Assembly (NCBI RefSeq): GCF_016734805.1
Contig: NZ_JAERQG010000006.1
Location: forward strand, 34,402-98,401
Direction: 5' to 3'
Length of the DNA stretch: 64,000 bases
DNA from: Marivirga atlantica
Lineage (GTDB): Bacteria > Bacteroidota > Bacteroidia > Cytophagales > Cyclobacteriaceae
Shown here piece after piece: positions 28,722-37,299 of the stretch. Numbering within the stretch: the stretch's first letter is position 1; each line of letters begins with the position of its first letter. Below the pieces are notes generated by a model. That model saw only the letters and a program-made list of their open reading frames with translations, was not told the DNA's origin and did no database searches. The position numbers and the translations under genes are program-made.

Positions 28722-29678
28722 TTATTTTCGTAGCAGATCTAATAATCTCTCAAACTTAGATTTAGACTCCCAATGATTAAGCTCTTTTTTCAGAGTTGTT
28801 TTTTGCGAGACCTCCTTCTGCAATGCGAGATCAAATGTTTTTAAATTTCTCTGGGTTTTTCTAAGCTGTTGATCTTTAAGCTCCAAACCTTCCTTCAAAA
28901 CGTTAATTTTATCTTGACTAATTTGAATCCTCTGTTTTAATGCTGTGATTTGTTCTTCACGTTCTTTAAGAGCTTCATTTTCTAAATATTTGGAAGTACA
29001 GGTATCAATCCAGAGATCACCGTAAATCTGTTTAGAAAAGGCATGTTTCATTATATTTCTCAGTTGGTCTTCTTCACGCTCTGATACCTCGGAAGCTGTT
29101 TTTTTAATCTTAAGCTTTGACCCGATCACAACCTCTGCCATGGACAATCCTTTTTTTTCAAAATCAATGATTTTTTGGCCTCTTAATTCATTGGTTACAT
29201 ACACTTCCAGAATCAATATTCTGTTCCATTTAAGTGCGAGCCATGCTGGCTTTGAGAAAAGCACGAGCAAATCAACAATGTATTCATTGTCATTTGCTGT
29301 TGTACGATGTTCTTCAAATATTTGGTCTGCTTCAATGTCAATATCTACTTTCTTGTAAGGCTTAAACCGTTTATCGGTAAGTTTAAGGTGTAAGGTACGT
29401 AAGTTAGAGATGACCTCCTGAGCCAATTGATGCGCTATGGTCAAGCCTGAAGAGCCTTTTTTATCATCGGGTATTTGTCCCGGATAAAACCTGAATGTTT
29501 TCTGACGTTGATTGAAAGTGAGTTTGTAACTATTAGGGTCTTTTTTAAGGTATAATGGAAAATTATGCTCCTTAAATTTTTTGTAATCCAACTCAGACAT
29601 ATGTATTAATTGCCACCTGGTCACGGTCTCCCATTCCCCATCCTTGAAATTATATGCCCTGAGTTTACTTTGTATCAT
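28722..29678 (-). CDS. Coiled-coil protein beside the split helicase
   Basis: 318 residues. An alpha/beta N-terminal domain (about 1-205, beginning MIQSKLRAYNFKDGEWETVTRW) of no family I can name is followed by a long coiled coil (about 228-310, EREEQITALKQRIQISQDKINVLKEGLELK read in two parts). It starts 28 bp downstream of the helicase C-terminal half gene on the same strand, so it is probably part of the same defence operon. The spacing and size would fit a third subunit or effector, but this is inference. Confidence 0.7.
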   Translation of the reverse strand: MIQSKLRAYNFKDGEWETVTRWQLIHMSELDYKKFKEHNFPLYLKKDPNSYKLTFNQRQKTFRFYPGQIPDDKKGSSGLTIAHQLAQEVISNLRTLHLKLTDKRFKPYKKVDIDIEADQIFEEHRTTANDNEYIVDLLVLFSKPAWLALKWNRILILEVYVTNELRGQKIIDFEKKGLSMAEVVIGSKLKIKKTASEVSEREEDQLRNIMKHAFSKQIYGDLWIDTCTSKYLENEALKEREEQITALKQRIQISQDKINVLKEGLELKDQQLRKTQRNLKTFDLALQKEVSQKTTLKKELNHWESKSKFERLLDLLRK

Positions 29679-29705
29679 TTATTAATTTTCATATAAACAC
29701 CCCTC

Positions 29706-31187
29706 TTATTTATTTGCGATGACTTTAGTGGTTATTCCTCCGATTTCCTTGATATAATTTTCAGTTACCCCCAGAAGTGTCAGGATATCATCAGTTACGT
29801 TGGTCTTGGATATGCCAGGCTGCACAATATAAATCTCGTATTTCACTGGAATTTGCTGTTTTACGATTGACAATAAGTTTTCCAAATCGTCTAATGTTCC
29901 TTTTTCCAAACGTGAGCACGATGCCCCTTTCCTTGTTTTTGGTTCCCTGCGTAGTAAATGCGAAATGAAATCCCTGCCCTCTTTGTGTTTCCAGTGAACG
30001 GATTTTTGAGCCTGACCACATACTTCATAAAGGTTTTTAATATTATTAGATGCCTTCCCATCTACAGCAAATTTTAAATGATACATTTTCACCTCAAGCC
30101 TGTCATCATATAATTTTAATGCAAGTACATCCGCAATTTCCCCCGAATAATCGTCATCATATATAATGTCAAAATCTTCCTTTTTCAAATCTTGAATGAC
30201 CTTGAATTGAATGGAATTGGTCACTTTTGGATCTACCTTTTGTGCCTCTTTACTGATATCCACTCCTGTCCAATCCCATGCGATAATGTTTTCTTTCGGA
30301 TAAGGGGCTATAATTTGTTTTAGATTATAAAAGACATTGCCTGTTAGTGAAGAGCCATCGGCAAACCAAACAGTTGGTACAAACTCTTCAAAGAACTTAT
30401 TAGCTACCACACGGTTTGAGCCATATTCTACTTCAATATTGGCTTTGGTTTTTTGAACGATTTTAAAGTCTGGGTATGCCGTATCGGTTTCAGTATTTTC
30501 AAATAGCACTACTTCAAACTCGGCAGAAGTATGTTCCGTGACAAGAGCAAACGTGATATTGCCTTCATCGGAAGGATTTGTTAGCGCTAATTCACAATTG
30601 GCCATATCATAAAGGGAGCCATCCACTAAAAATCTAAACCTACTCTCATGGCTCATATACATATCAACATCCCAGTCTATCCACACAGGAAAAATTGCAG
30701 GGCGCTCAATTACCAGTTTGGGAATTAGAGTTTCTCTAAGGATTTGATTTGGGTCTAACTGATCATTAGCGAGTTTTGCTCCAAGATTTGTGCACCACTT
30801 TTTGTAGTGGCCTATGTCCCCAGCCAATTTAGTCCATATCCTCCCTTTGTAAGAGCAACCGATGTTAACGGGCTCTCCATTTTCATATCCAACTCCTACA
30901 ACAAAAGCCTTTTCCCCTTTTTGTCGCTCTGCTATTCCTAATGCTTCACCAACGTCACTACCTACACTCATCCGGAAACGAATGTCCTTCCCCAAAAAGA
31001 GCCGTAAACCCACGTTGTGAAGTTTTGTGCGTTGGATATTGTGAAAAGCTTTAAATACGTTGATCTTATCAATCATCTCAGCATTTTCACCAATCACAGC
31101 CTGAGCCAGCTCCTTATAAAGACTGCTGTTATCGGAGCTATTTATAAACAAAAGATTGTTTTTCGTCTCCCAATAAACCAATATCAA
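29706..31187 (-). CDS. C-terminal half of a large helicase-associated protein (after in-frame stop)
   Basis: 493 residues counted from a TTG at 31187. The frame is continuous with the helicase gene upstream: after its TAA (31218-31220) the same frame continues through HKNIYALDWK into LILVYWETKNNLLFINSS with no other stop. The protein has an alpha/beta region (about 20-200) and a segment near 345-370, DDDYSGEIADVLALKLYDDRLEVKMYHLKFA, whose spaced D, E and K residues could be a degenerate PD-(D/E)XK-like nuclease core. In related systems such regions are fused to the helicase as one ~1100-residue protein, to my recollection. It may be translated by restart, by readthrough, or not at all. Confidence 0.7.
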   Translation of the reverse strand: MILVYWETKNNLLFINSSDNSSLYKELAQAVIGENAEMIDKINVFKAFHNIQRTKLHNVGLRLFLGKDIRFRMSVGSDVGEALGIAERQKGEKAFVVGVGYENGEPVNIGCSYKGRIWTKLAGDIGHYKKWCTNLGAKLANDQLDPNQILRETLIPKLVIERPAIFPVWIDWDVDMYMSHESRFRFLVDGSLYDMANCELALTNPSDEGNITFALVTEHTSAEFEVVLFENTETDTAYPDFKIVQKTKANIEVEYGSNRVVANKFFEEFVPTVWFADGSSLTGNVFYNLKQIIAPYPKENIIAWDWTGVDISKEAQKVDPKVTNSIQFKVIQDLKKEDFDIIYDDDYSGEIADVLALKLYDDRLEVKMYHLKFAVDGKASNNIKNLYEVCGQAQKSVHWKHKEGRDFISHLLRREPKTRKGASCSRLEKGTLDDLENLLSIVKQQIPVKYEIYIVQPGISKTNVTDDILTLLGVTENYIKEIGGITTKVIANK

Positions 31188-31217
31188 TTTCCAATCAAGC
31201 GCATAAATATTTTTATG

Positions 31218-32987
31218 TTATACCCAGTCTAATTCCTGTCTTTTGGCTGTAATGAGTACAAACATTTTTTCATCATGATTTATGTCAAAGAATTTATACT
31301 CACAGTCTTTAAGGTCGGAAATGCCTTTTTCGTAATTCCTCGGATTCCAGGTGGTAGTATTATTTTTATATGCTACCGTACTCAGTTTGGGCTTGATATT
31401 TTGAAAGGGAATATTTGAATCAGCCAGTTTTGTAAAGCCTTGCAATAAATTTTTGTAATCTCCTTCTTCTTCAATTTTAGCATGACTTATATCCGAAAGA
31501 AGCCTGTTCCAGTCTGCATCTCTGGAATACAGATCTTCCAGCTCATCTTTCACTTCCACATTAGCTATATTGGCTATAAAGCAAGCGTTGCCTAACTCCT
31601 CATCAAACTTGGTTCTTGTAAACCTCCCTGCAAACTGTAGGGTTATGGGCAGACTTTTTCTTATATCATGAAAGGCAGCTATTTTAAGTTCTGGAAGATC
31701 AAACCCTTCTCCAAGCATATCCACACAGATTATAATCCTGGATTTCTTCTCAATAATCTGGGCATAATTTTTTTTGAAGTCTTTAACCCCTGAGTATAGA
31801 AGTGTGGGGTTTAGATCACCTTCAGCCTCGTATAATTTATAGACGGCTCTAGCCCTTTCCTTATTGGCACACCGAGCCATAAGTATATGGTTAAAACCAT
31901 TTTTCAAATCCTCTCTCAATTTGTTGATTGCAGTTTCGGCAATTATTCCATCAGATTTTTTAGGGTTGTACTCCCTAATAGGTAGAAATTCAATCTTTTG
32001 AAAATATCCCTGATCCTGAGCTTCTTTTAGGGGAAAGTTAAATATCATTTTTCCCTCTATTCTCTTGCCATCATTGCGAAATGGAGTTGCCGTGTATTGA
32101 ATGATTTTCCTTGCATCAAAACACTGTGCAAAACCATCCCAGGTTTTAGCTTTTACATGATGCGCTTCATCAATAAAAAAATGGGTACATACATCTGATA
32201 TAGCATTCTGTTGGTCCTCGGGTAATGAAGTCAGAATGTTCATGGTAGTCACCACTACATTGCACTGTTCAAAAAAATCATTGACCTCATTTAAAGTAGA
32301 AAACCGCTGCTTGATAATACCTACTATGGGATAAAGGGATTTCTCTCCAACTACTCCGAAATCTTTCAGTAGACCCAATGATAGAAATTTTCCAGATATT
32401 TGATTTCTTAACGCATCGGAGGGTACAGCTACTAAAAGCTTCTCACAGTGATTAGCAACAAGGGCCGAAAGCATAGTCTCGGTCTTACCAGTTCCTGTAG
32501 GAAGCACTACAATACCTGACTCTAAAGGCATTTTTAAATGCCCCATAATATTATAAAGTGCACCCATTTGTGGTGTCCTTAACCCATTGGTATTACTTGT
32601 TGCGTCCTCTTCTTTAAATTGAAAATCATTTTTCCACGATCCTATAACCTGACTTGTTGAATGGTTTATTAACAAGGGGTGTTTTAACCATCCTCTAATT
32701 ATAAAATCTTCACTGTTGAGTATCTCCCTGGTTGGTTTCCTGTTAATTAAAAGGATAAATTTCTTATCAGATAATTGATTTCTGTTACTGGTTAAAAGAA
32801 TTGATTTATCACCTACCCTGATAGTCACAGTATTTCGGTCACTTTCAACGATGTTGAAATTTGTCTTCTGCTCTGGTGCCAAAAACTGTTTTATTATGTT
32901 TTTATTTCCTGGCTTGTTGTAGATTACTCTTTCTAATCTGGGTATAATTATTTCTGGCATCAATATTTTAATAAAGGTTAGTTTCAT
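31218..32987 (-). CDS. DEAD/DEAH-box SF2 helicase (interrupted by in-frame TAA)
   Basis: 589 residues. Helicase domain 1 (about 155-340): Q-tip-like LRTPQMGALYNIMGHL, Walker A LPTGTGKTE, motif Ia AVPSDALRNQ, Walker B DEAH in FFIDEAHHVK and motif III TATPFRND. Domain 2 (about 370-500): CVDMLGEGFDLP and motif VI QFAGRFTRTK. It resembles helicases of restriction and defence systems. The N-terminal 140 residues are unrecognised. Translation ends at ELDWV-TAA, but the frame stays open for another 504 codons into the downstream gene, so the natural product was probably about 1093 residues. Operon partners: the 29706 and 28722 genes. Confidence 0.85.
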   Translation of the reverse strand: MKLTFIKILMPEIIIPRLERVIYNKPGNKNIIKQFLAPEQKTNFNIVESDRNTVTIRVGDKSILLTSNRNQLSDKKFILLINRKPTREILNSEDFIIRGWLKHPLLINHSTSQVIGSWKNDFQFKEEDATSNTNGLRTPQMGALYNIMGHLKMPLESGIVVLPTGTGKTETMLSALVANHCEKLLVAVPSDALRNQISGKFLSLGLLKDFGVVGEKSLYPIVGIIKQRFSTLNEVNDFFEQCNVVVTTMNILTSLPEDQQNAISDVCTHFFIDEAHHVKAKTWDGFAQCFDARKIIQYTATPFRNDGKRIEGKMIFNFPLKEAQDQGYFQKIEFLPIREYNPKKSDGIIAETAINKLREDLKNGFNHILMARCANKERARAVYKLYEAEGDLNPTLLYSGVKDFKKNYAQIIEKKSRIIICVDMLGEGFDLPELKIAAFHDIRKSLPITLQFAGRFTRTKFDEELGNACFIANIANVEVKDELEDLYSRDADWNRLLSDISHAKIEEEGDYKNLLQGFTKLADSNIPFQNIKPKLSTVAYKNNTTTWNPRNYEKGISDLKDCEYKFFDINHDEKMFVLITAKRQELDWV

Positions 32988-33132
32988 AAATCTATGAAAA
33001 TCTTTTTTGGGTTCATTATTTTGGTAGTAAAAGAGTTGATTTACAACAGATTTAAGGACTCAAACCTCTGATAAAAAAATCGGACAATTAACGAATTTCT
33101 TCCAGATGTTTTCGGAGCTCAATTTTTACAAT

Positions 33133-34119
33133 CTACCTAAGCCTCTCTCTCAATTTTTCTAATCTTTTTATTAGCTTATCAAAAGACAAGGTCTCACCAT
33201 AGATCATACTCTCCTGCATGGTTTGGTAATCTTTCTCCCAGTCTTTTAATATTTCTTCTGGAGGAATAAAATTGACATTATCCTTTCTGTGGTTTTTATA
33301 TTCAATGCCTCTTACAATATTGAATTTCTTCCTGTGGGCAATGATGGAATTATACAGCTCATCATCCACAATGGCCTCTTTTCCATGATCAGTATCCATT
33401 AATTTTTCCAGATCATACAAGTGTCGACTGAGACGGTCAACGCGAATATGCTCTGCGGGTTTTTGGAACTCTTCATGTAAAAGGAATATTTTTTCCAGGA
33501 AAGTACGTTTGGGTAGCACCGTGGGAATAGCTATCGGTCTGTCAGCAAAACTTTGTTCACTATATTGTTTCCCAACAAGCGATTGAATGTCCCGTTCTTC
33601 AAACGGCTCCATCAACGATCTGGAGCCAATTTCTATCAGAACCCTGGGTTGGATATAAGCCGATTGATCGGTAAGTGCTTTATAGTTTAACTCTATCACC
33701 AGCGGGTCCGTATCGAAATCATTGAAGTCCTGAACCGAAAGAGTGACGTCAGGAATGTCTAACTCTTTAAGTCTGGCTTCTACTGCTTTCATAAAATCCC
33801 CACTAATAAAACCGCAGGATACCTTCCTTAGTTTTTTTACCTGGGTCTTGCTCAGGTCTCCTTCAAACCCAAGAAACCTCCGATCCAGGGCAAGGTCAAT
33901 ATCTTCAGAAAAGCGCTCGATCAGATCCCAGCCTTTACTTAAAGATGTCCCTCCTTTGAAAACAAGATGTTCAGCTACAGACAATGAAAAGACTGTTCTT
34001 AGTACCAATGTTACCCACCAGTCCTTTTCAACTGCTATGGCAGGCAAACCGGTCTGTATGCTCACCTGATTAAATATATTTTTCCTTTGTTGCTCAGTTA
34101 ATGAAAACCATTCTACCAT
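33133..34119 (-). CDS. AbiEii-family nucleotidyltransferase toxin
   Basis: 328-residue toxin of a type IV (AbiE) toxin-antitoxin system. The nucleotidyltransferase core is intact: HLVFKGGTSLSKGWDL with the G-G-T/S motif and FSEDIDLAL with the metal-binding aspartates; later LNYK and HLYDLEKLM segments match the family. Its start codon directly abuts the stop of the antitoxin gene (34119/34120), so translation is coupled. AbiE systems block phage growth and stabilise mobile elements. Full length, unlike the copy at 47120. Confidence 0.92.
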   Translation of the reverse strand: MVEWFSLTEQQRKNIFNQVSIQTGLPAIAVEKDWWVTLVLRTVFSLSVAEHLVFKGGTSLSKGWDLIERFSEDIDLALDRRFLGFEGDLSKTQVKKLRKVSCGFISGDFMKAVEARLKELDIPDVTLSVQDFNDFDTDPLVIELNYKALTDQSAYIQPRVLIEIGSRSLMEPFEERDIQSLVGKQYSEQSFADRPIAIPTVLPKRTFLEKIFLLHEEFQKPAEHIRVDRLSRHLYDLEKLMDTDHGKEAIVDDELYNSIIAHRKKFNIVRGIEYKNHRKDNVNFIPPEEILKDWEKDYQTMQESMIYGETLSFDKLIKRLEKLRERLR

Positions 34120-34737
34120 TCAGCTATCTTGTTTTTTAGTATTCAACATAATTTGTCTTATCCAGGAAGGAGCCAATTTTGCATCATGCGTAAGCTTATT
34201 CTGATCCTCCTTAGCCAGAAGTTCATGAATACGCCTGAGTTCAGAGAGTGTAATATTTCCCTTTCCGATTGCTCTCATTGCCTGAACAACCAAGCCGCTT
34301 ATTTCTCCTTTTACAGCTAAATTTTTGGGAGTAGTGCGCTTGAATTTAATATTGTTTTTACCTACCCTGATATCCCTGGCAGCACCATCGGTAAGGTATA
34401 CTGCTTTCATAGGCACTTGAGTTGACAGACCTAACTTATTAAGTGCCTGAATTCCAGTAGGGATGATTCTTGCGCGATCCCGTTTGGCAATGGCTTTGGC
34501 TATTTCATCAAGCGATGGATGGATAATGCCTAATACATCATCTTTCTTTGGGAAAAGGTAAATGCCCTGCGCAAGGCGAATTAAAAATTCTTTATTTTCT
34601 AATCTGAATAAAGCAAGCCTTACGGCTTCACTGGTGCCATAATCAGAAAAATCCTCAGGAAAGTATATTTCTCCTCGTCCATATTTGGTGAGATGATTTA
34701 TTATTCGATTTTCAACTGAAAGCTGTTTCGTATCCAT
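34120..34737 (-). CDS. AbiEi-type antitoxin (DUF6088-like)
   Basis: 205 residues. An N-terminal winged-helix region (about 5-60, RIINHLTKYGRGEIYFPEDF, RLALFRLENKEFLIRLAQGIYLFPK) and a C-terminal domain with IIPTGIQALNKLGLS and KAVYLTDGAARDIRVGK, the pattern of DUF6088/AbiEi antitoxins. It would neutralise the adjacent toxin and repress its own operon. First gene of the pair, with the toxin gene immediately downstream. Confidence 0.9.
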   Translation of the reverse strand: MDTKQLSVENRIINHLTKYGRGEIYFPEDFSDYGTSEAVRLALFRLENKEFLIRLAQGIYLFPKKDDVLGIIHPSLDEIAKAIAKRDRARIIPTGIQALNKLGLSTQVPMKAVYLTDGAARDIRVGKNNIKFKRTTPKNLAVKGEISGLVVQAMRAIGKGNITLSELRRIHELLAKEDQNKLTHDAKLAPSWIRQIMLNTKKQDS

Positions 34738-34779
34738 AATTTCTGTAACAAATTTAGTAAAAATATGTTACAAGATCAA

Positions 34780-35043
34780 TTAAGGCTCCCCCAATCGTTC
34801 AAACAAAAACCTCACAATCTCTGGGCGGAGAAGTTTGGTATGTTTGGTATAACCGAATTGCTGGAGTTCTTCAAAATACATATGAATCCAGGCGGAGAAG
34901 GTTTTGGTGCAGACACTGTACATCTCGGCCAGCTCATATTTATAGTAGGCTTTGATTTTGGGAGCCACTTCATCCTGGAGCTCTACGGGCATCATCCGGG
35001 AAGAGGAATGCTGAGGGGCGGTATGGGATAAAAATTTGTCCAT
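34780..35043 (-). CDS. Small putative DNA-binding protein (DUF4248-like)
   Basis: 87 residues from the ATG at 35043, which I prefer over a TTG at 35064 because it leaves the upstream gene free and has a GGAGG about 13 bases before it. The core YYKYELAEMYSVCTKTFSAW..ELQQFGY..LLRPEIVRFLFERLGEP has the layout of Bacteroidota DUF4248 proteins, which carry a helix-turn-helix-like element and a final LGEP. A similar layout appears in the plus-strand protein at 46038-46223. Possible regulator or excisionase. Last gene of the structural block. Confidence 0.65.
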   Translation of the reverse strand: MDKFLSHTAPQHSSSRMMPVELQDEVAPKIKAYYKYELAEMYSVCTKTFSAWIHMYFEELQQFGYTKHTKLLRPEIVRFLFERLGEP

Positions 35044-35044
35044 T

Positions 35045-35458
35045 TTAAAAGGTATTTCCTCCAATTTTCTTCCAGACGCTCAAGGGAATCTCATCACGAA
35101 GGGCAGTATCAAATTGGTATGCTTTAATCATGCCGTCACAGGCCGGTTTGGTTTTCAGGACTCTGAGCAGGGCTTTTAAATCGGACAGGTCTTTGGCAGG
35201 AAGTACGGCTTTGTGGTTTTTAATCTTACTTTCTAAAGGCTTCAACTCCTTGGCTGCCAGTTTCCGGTTAAGCCCTTTTAATTCAATGGCATAATAGCTT
35301 TTGCCTTCTTTCGCTTTTTGGTTGAGGTATTTATGAATTTCTCCGGCAGTAAAAATGCCTTTTCTGACCAGGCGATCATTGCCACTATTGAAAATCGCAT
35401 AGCGCATTTTGCTACATATTGGCTTATTTCCCGATATGACTACCTTTTTCTTCATCAA
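35045..35458 (-). CDS. Hypothetical basic protein
   Basis: 137 residues, lysine-rich (MMKKKVVISGNKPICSKMRY), with a predicted alpha/beta N-terminal part and a helical C-terminal part ending VWKKIGGNTF. No membrane segment and no family I recognise. Its ATG overlaps the preceding stop by 4 bases (ATGA), so it is coupled to the 35455 gene. Confidence 0.65.
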   Translation of the reverse strand: MMKKKVVISGNKPICSKMRYAIFNSGNDRLVRKGIFTAGEIHKYLNQKAKEGKSYYAIELKGLNRKLAAKELKPLESKIKNHKAVLPAKDLSDLKALLRVLKTKPACDGMIKAYQFDTALRDEIPLSVWKKIGGNTF

Positions 35459-35862
35459 TACTTCAAAATTTTAAGTTCAGATCGTTTCCAGCCCTTTCTC
35501 AGCATCTGATTTAATACAGACTCGGCTTCTTTCTTCGTTTTATAAACCTTTGGTTTAGATTGCACACGGTACTTATCACTTGCTTTGACTTCACTTCCGA
35601 AAATGGCATAGCCTTGTCCCTTTTTAATCGGTGCAGTAGGCGTACGTTTTTTCTTTGCTGGTTTTTTTAGCAAGTGGTTTGCTTCCTTCTCCGCCTCTGC
35701 AGGTGTGGTATAGATGGCATGAACCTGTTCTATTTTCAATCCACCCAGCACCTGGCGGAAAAGACCAGCCAAAGTATCCGGACGGCCATCAAACACATCG
35801 GCTTTTTCGGAATGCCGGGTTGGTTGATACACCACATACAATTTATCAAGATCAATTTTCAT
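35455..35862 (-). CDS. Hypothetical basic protein
   Basis: 135 residues. Two alpha/beta halves joined by a basic proline-rich linker (LLKKPAKKKRTPTAPIKKG, about 62-80). Each half contains a similar strand-helix unit with an ALxxAE/TKKEAE segment (YTTPAEAEKEANHLL and YKTKKEAESVLNQML), so it may be an internal duplication. ATGA overlaps at both ends with its neighbours. Function unknown; the basic linker fits a nucleic-acid contact. Confidence 0.65.
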   Translation of the reverse strand: MKIDLDKLYVVYQPTRHSEKADVFDGRPDTLAGLFRQVLGGLKIEQVHAIYTTPAEAEKEANHLLKKPAKKKRTPTAPIKKGQGYAIFGSEVKASDKYRVQSKPKVYKTKKEAESVLNQMLRKGWKRSELKILKY

Positions 35863-36086
35863 AGTGATATCAGTTTAAGTTGTCCGTTGCGGTCTATGTA
35901 TCCCAAAGTGTTTTGCGGGTGGCATTCTTCAGGGATAAGCTCTTCACCAATAGTGTTACCCAAGAAGCCACCCAGCAAAATAAAGGGATAATAGTCCTCA
36001 ATTTTCAACTGTTTAGCCATCAAGAATCCAGCCATTGAGCCAATAAGAGCTAATCCTGCCTTTTTGGTATTTTTAGATAGTTGCAT
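35859..36086 (-). CDS. Small hydrophobic protein
   Basis: 75 residues with one or two short membrane segments (about 10-23, AGLALIGSMAGFLMA, and 32-46, YPFILLGGFLGNTIG) and a short polar tail. It overlaps the lytic enzyme gene by 14 bases upstream and the next gene by 4 downstream. Typical of small virion-membrane or lysis-accessory proteins; role unproven. Confidence 0.65.
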   Translation of the reverse strand: MQLSKNTKKAGLALIGSMAGFLMAKQLKIEDYYPFILLGGFLGNTIGEELIPEECHPQNTLGYIDRNGQLKLISL

Positions 36087-36756
36087 AGCTTTTTCGGTTA
36101 ATAAAAGAGTCGGCTACTACTGCCACTGAAGTTGCTATTAAAGAAGTCCAGGCAGCAATGCTGAGTGTTCTTCTGCGCTCATCCCGGAAGTCAATTAATG
36201 TAAGTGTAAAGCGGTTACCATGCATGCTTCGGTGGATTTTCGCCAGCCTCATAAAGAAGTCGTAGTCCGAGGCATCAGCGAAAACCAGGCAACCGGCAGA
36301 GAAGTTGTCAATCACATTCGTTGATCCGGATTGCCTGGCTCGGTGGATATTGATCCCGAACTTGCCGGTATCCGGAGACCCGCTTTCAAACCAGTTGAAA
36401 ATTCCCTTTCGGTCATAATCCCGAATTACCGTCACCGGCTCCATCTGCACGACTGCCTCATAAATCCCACGGTGCAGTCCAATGGCGTAAGCATCCATGT
36501 ACTGGCCTTTCTTTAAGAAAGCCGTACCCTGAGGATGCATTGGGTTGTCCAGCCAGTATTGCCCCGGATCGGTAGTAGCAGGAAACACGTGATATACCCA
36601 TTGTTCCCGTTCATTCTTATAAAACACATGGATTTCGTCATCAAAGCGGTTGCTTCGGACATGCTTGCTCCGGTACGCTACGATATTGAGCTGGTATGGA
36701 TTTTCAAAGATCCGGTAGCCTCTGCTTTTTAAAATGTTCCTGGTTTTCCTAAGCAT
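36073..36756 (-). CDS. Membrane-anchored YkuD-like peptidoglycan enzyme
   Basis: 227 residues. The segment FGINIHRA (His138) followed by FSAGCLVFA (Cys156) has the His..Ser-x-Gly-Cys arrangement of L,D-transpeptidase/YkuD-like catalytic sites. The fore-part, FPATTDPGQYWLDNP with GTAFLKKGQY and GLHRGIYEA, is familiar from a widespread phage protein family of unproven function. A C-terminal membrane helix (about 200-219, SIAAWTSLIATSVAVVADSF) anchors it. Gene 3' of the CHAP endolysin (3-bp gap), so it belongs to the lysis or entry set. It could cut cell wall locally from the virion. Confidence 0.78.
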   Translation of the reverse strand: MLRKTRNILKSRGYRIFENPYQLNIVAYRSKHVRSNRFDDEIHVFYKNEREQWVYHVFPATTDPGQYWLDNPMHPQGTAFLKKGQYMDAYAIGLHRGIYEAVVQMEPVTVIRDYDRKGIFNWFESGSPDTGKFGINIHRARQSGSTNVIDNFSAGCLVFADASDYDFFMRLAKIHRSMHGNRFTLTLIDFRDERRRTLSIAAWTSLIATSVAVVADSFINRKSYATI

Positions 36757-36759
36757 GCA

Positions 36760-37299
36760 TTAAAAGTCTATGAAATTACCCACCGCCAAAATCTGTCGCT
36801 GTACCCTTCGTTTTCGGTAGACACCATCACCTTCACGGGAACCATCATCATTTGTATTTCCTTCTACCGTAATTACCCAGGTGGCCTGCCACTGATCCAC
36901 AAAACCAATATGGGCAGGCCGCTTCAACCGCTCATACCAGATCAGGAATACATCTCCAGTTTGAGGAATCTGCTTGATAACCTGACCCCGCTGGTAAATC
37001 AGGTTTTGCTTTCTAGCGTAGCTCGGTACCCAGGCACTTTTCGGATGCTCAACATCCACCTGCTGGTAGCACCAGCTCACAAAGGCCGCGCACCATGCAT
37101 ATCCAGGGCCAAAGCTTACAGCAGCTAAATATTGCTCCACTTGCTCACCTCGGTTAGCTCCGCCTTGCTCGCGAGTACCGACCTGGCTCAGGTAAATTTC
37201 TTGTAGCTCATATCTCTTGCTCAGATGATCCTGGCCAGCAGCACTGCTGCAAACAAGAAAGCAAAGAAGATAAACGTAGAGAGTTTTAGTTTCTGCCAT
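36760..37299 (-). CDS. Exported CHAP-type amidase/endopeptidase (endolysin candidate)
   Basis: 179 residues. N-terminal signal sequence (about 5-22, KTLYVYLLCFLVCSSAAG), then a CHAP/NlpC-P60-like domain: nucleophile Cys70 in YAWCAAFVSWCY, His130 in RPAHIGFV and EGNTN (147-151) as the acidic/Asn partner. It should cleave peptide bonds of peptidoglycan in the periplasm. The first 79 bases overlap the 3' end of the upstream 3-TM protein gene in another frame, so one stretch encodes both that protein's last membrane helix and this signal peptide. No internal Met would give an unoverlapped start. Confidence 0.85.
   Translation of the reverse strand: MAETKTLYVYLLCFLVCSSAAGQDHLSKRYELQEIYLSQVGTREQGGANRGEQVEQYLAAVSFGPGYAWCAAFVSWCYQQVDVEHPKSAWVPSYARKQNLIYQRGQVIKQIPQTGDVFLIWYERLKRPAHIGFVDQWQATWVITVEGNTNDDGSREGDGVYRKRRVQRQILAVGNFIDF

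Noticed and set aside
28722..32987. A Hachiman or type III restriction system by name
   Set aside because: The helicase motifs fit many defence families; the second half and the coiled-coil partner do not match HamA or a Mod subunit that I can recognise, so no named system is assigned.
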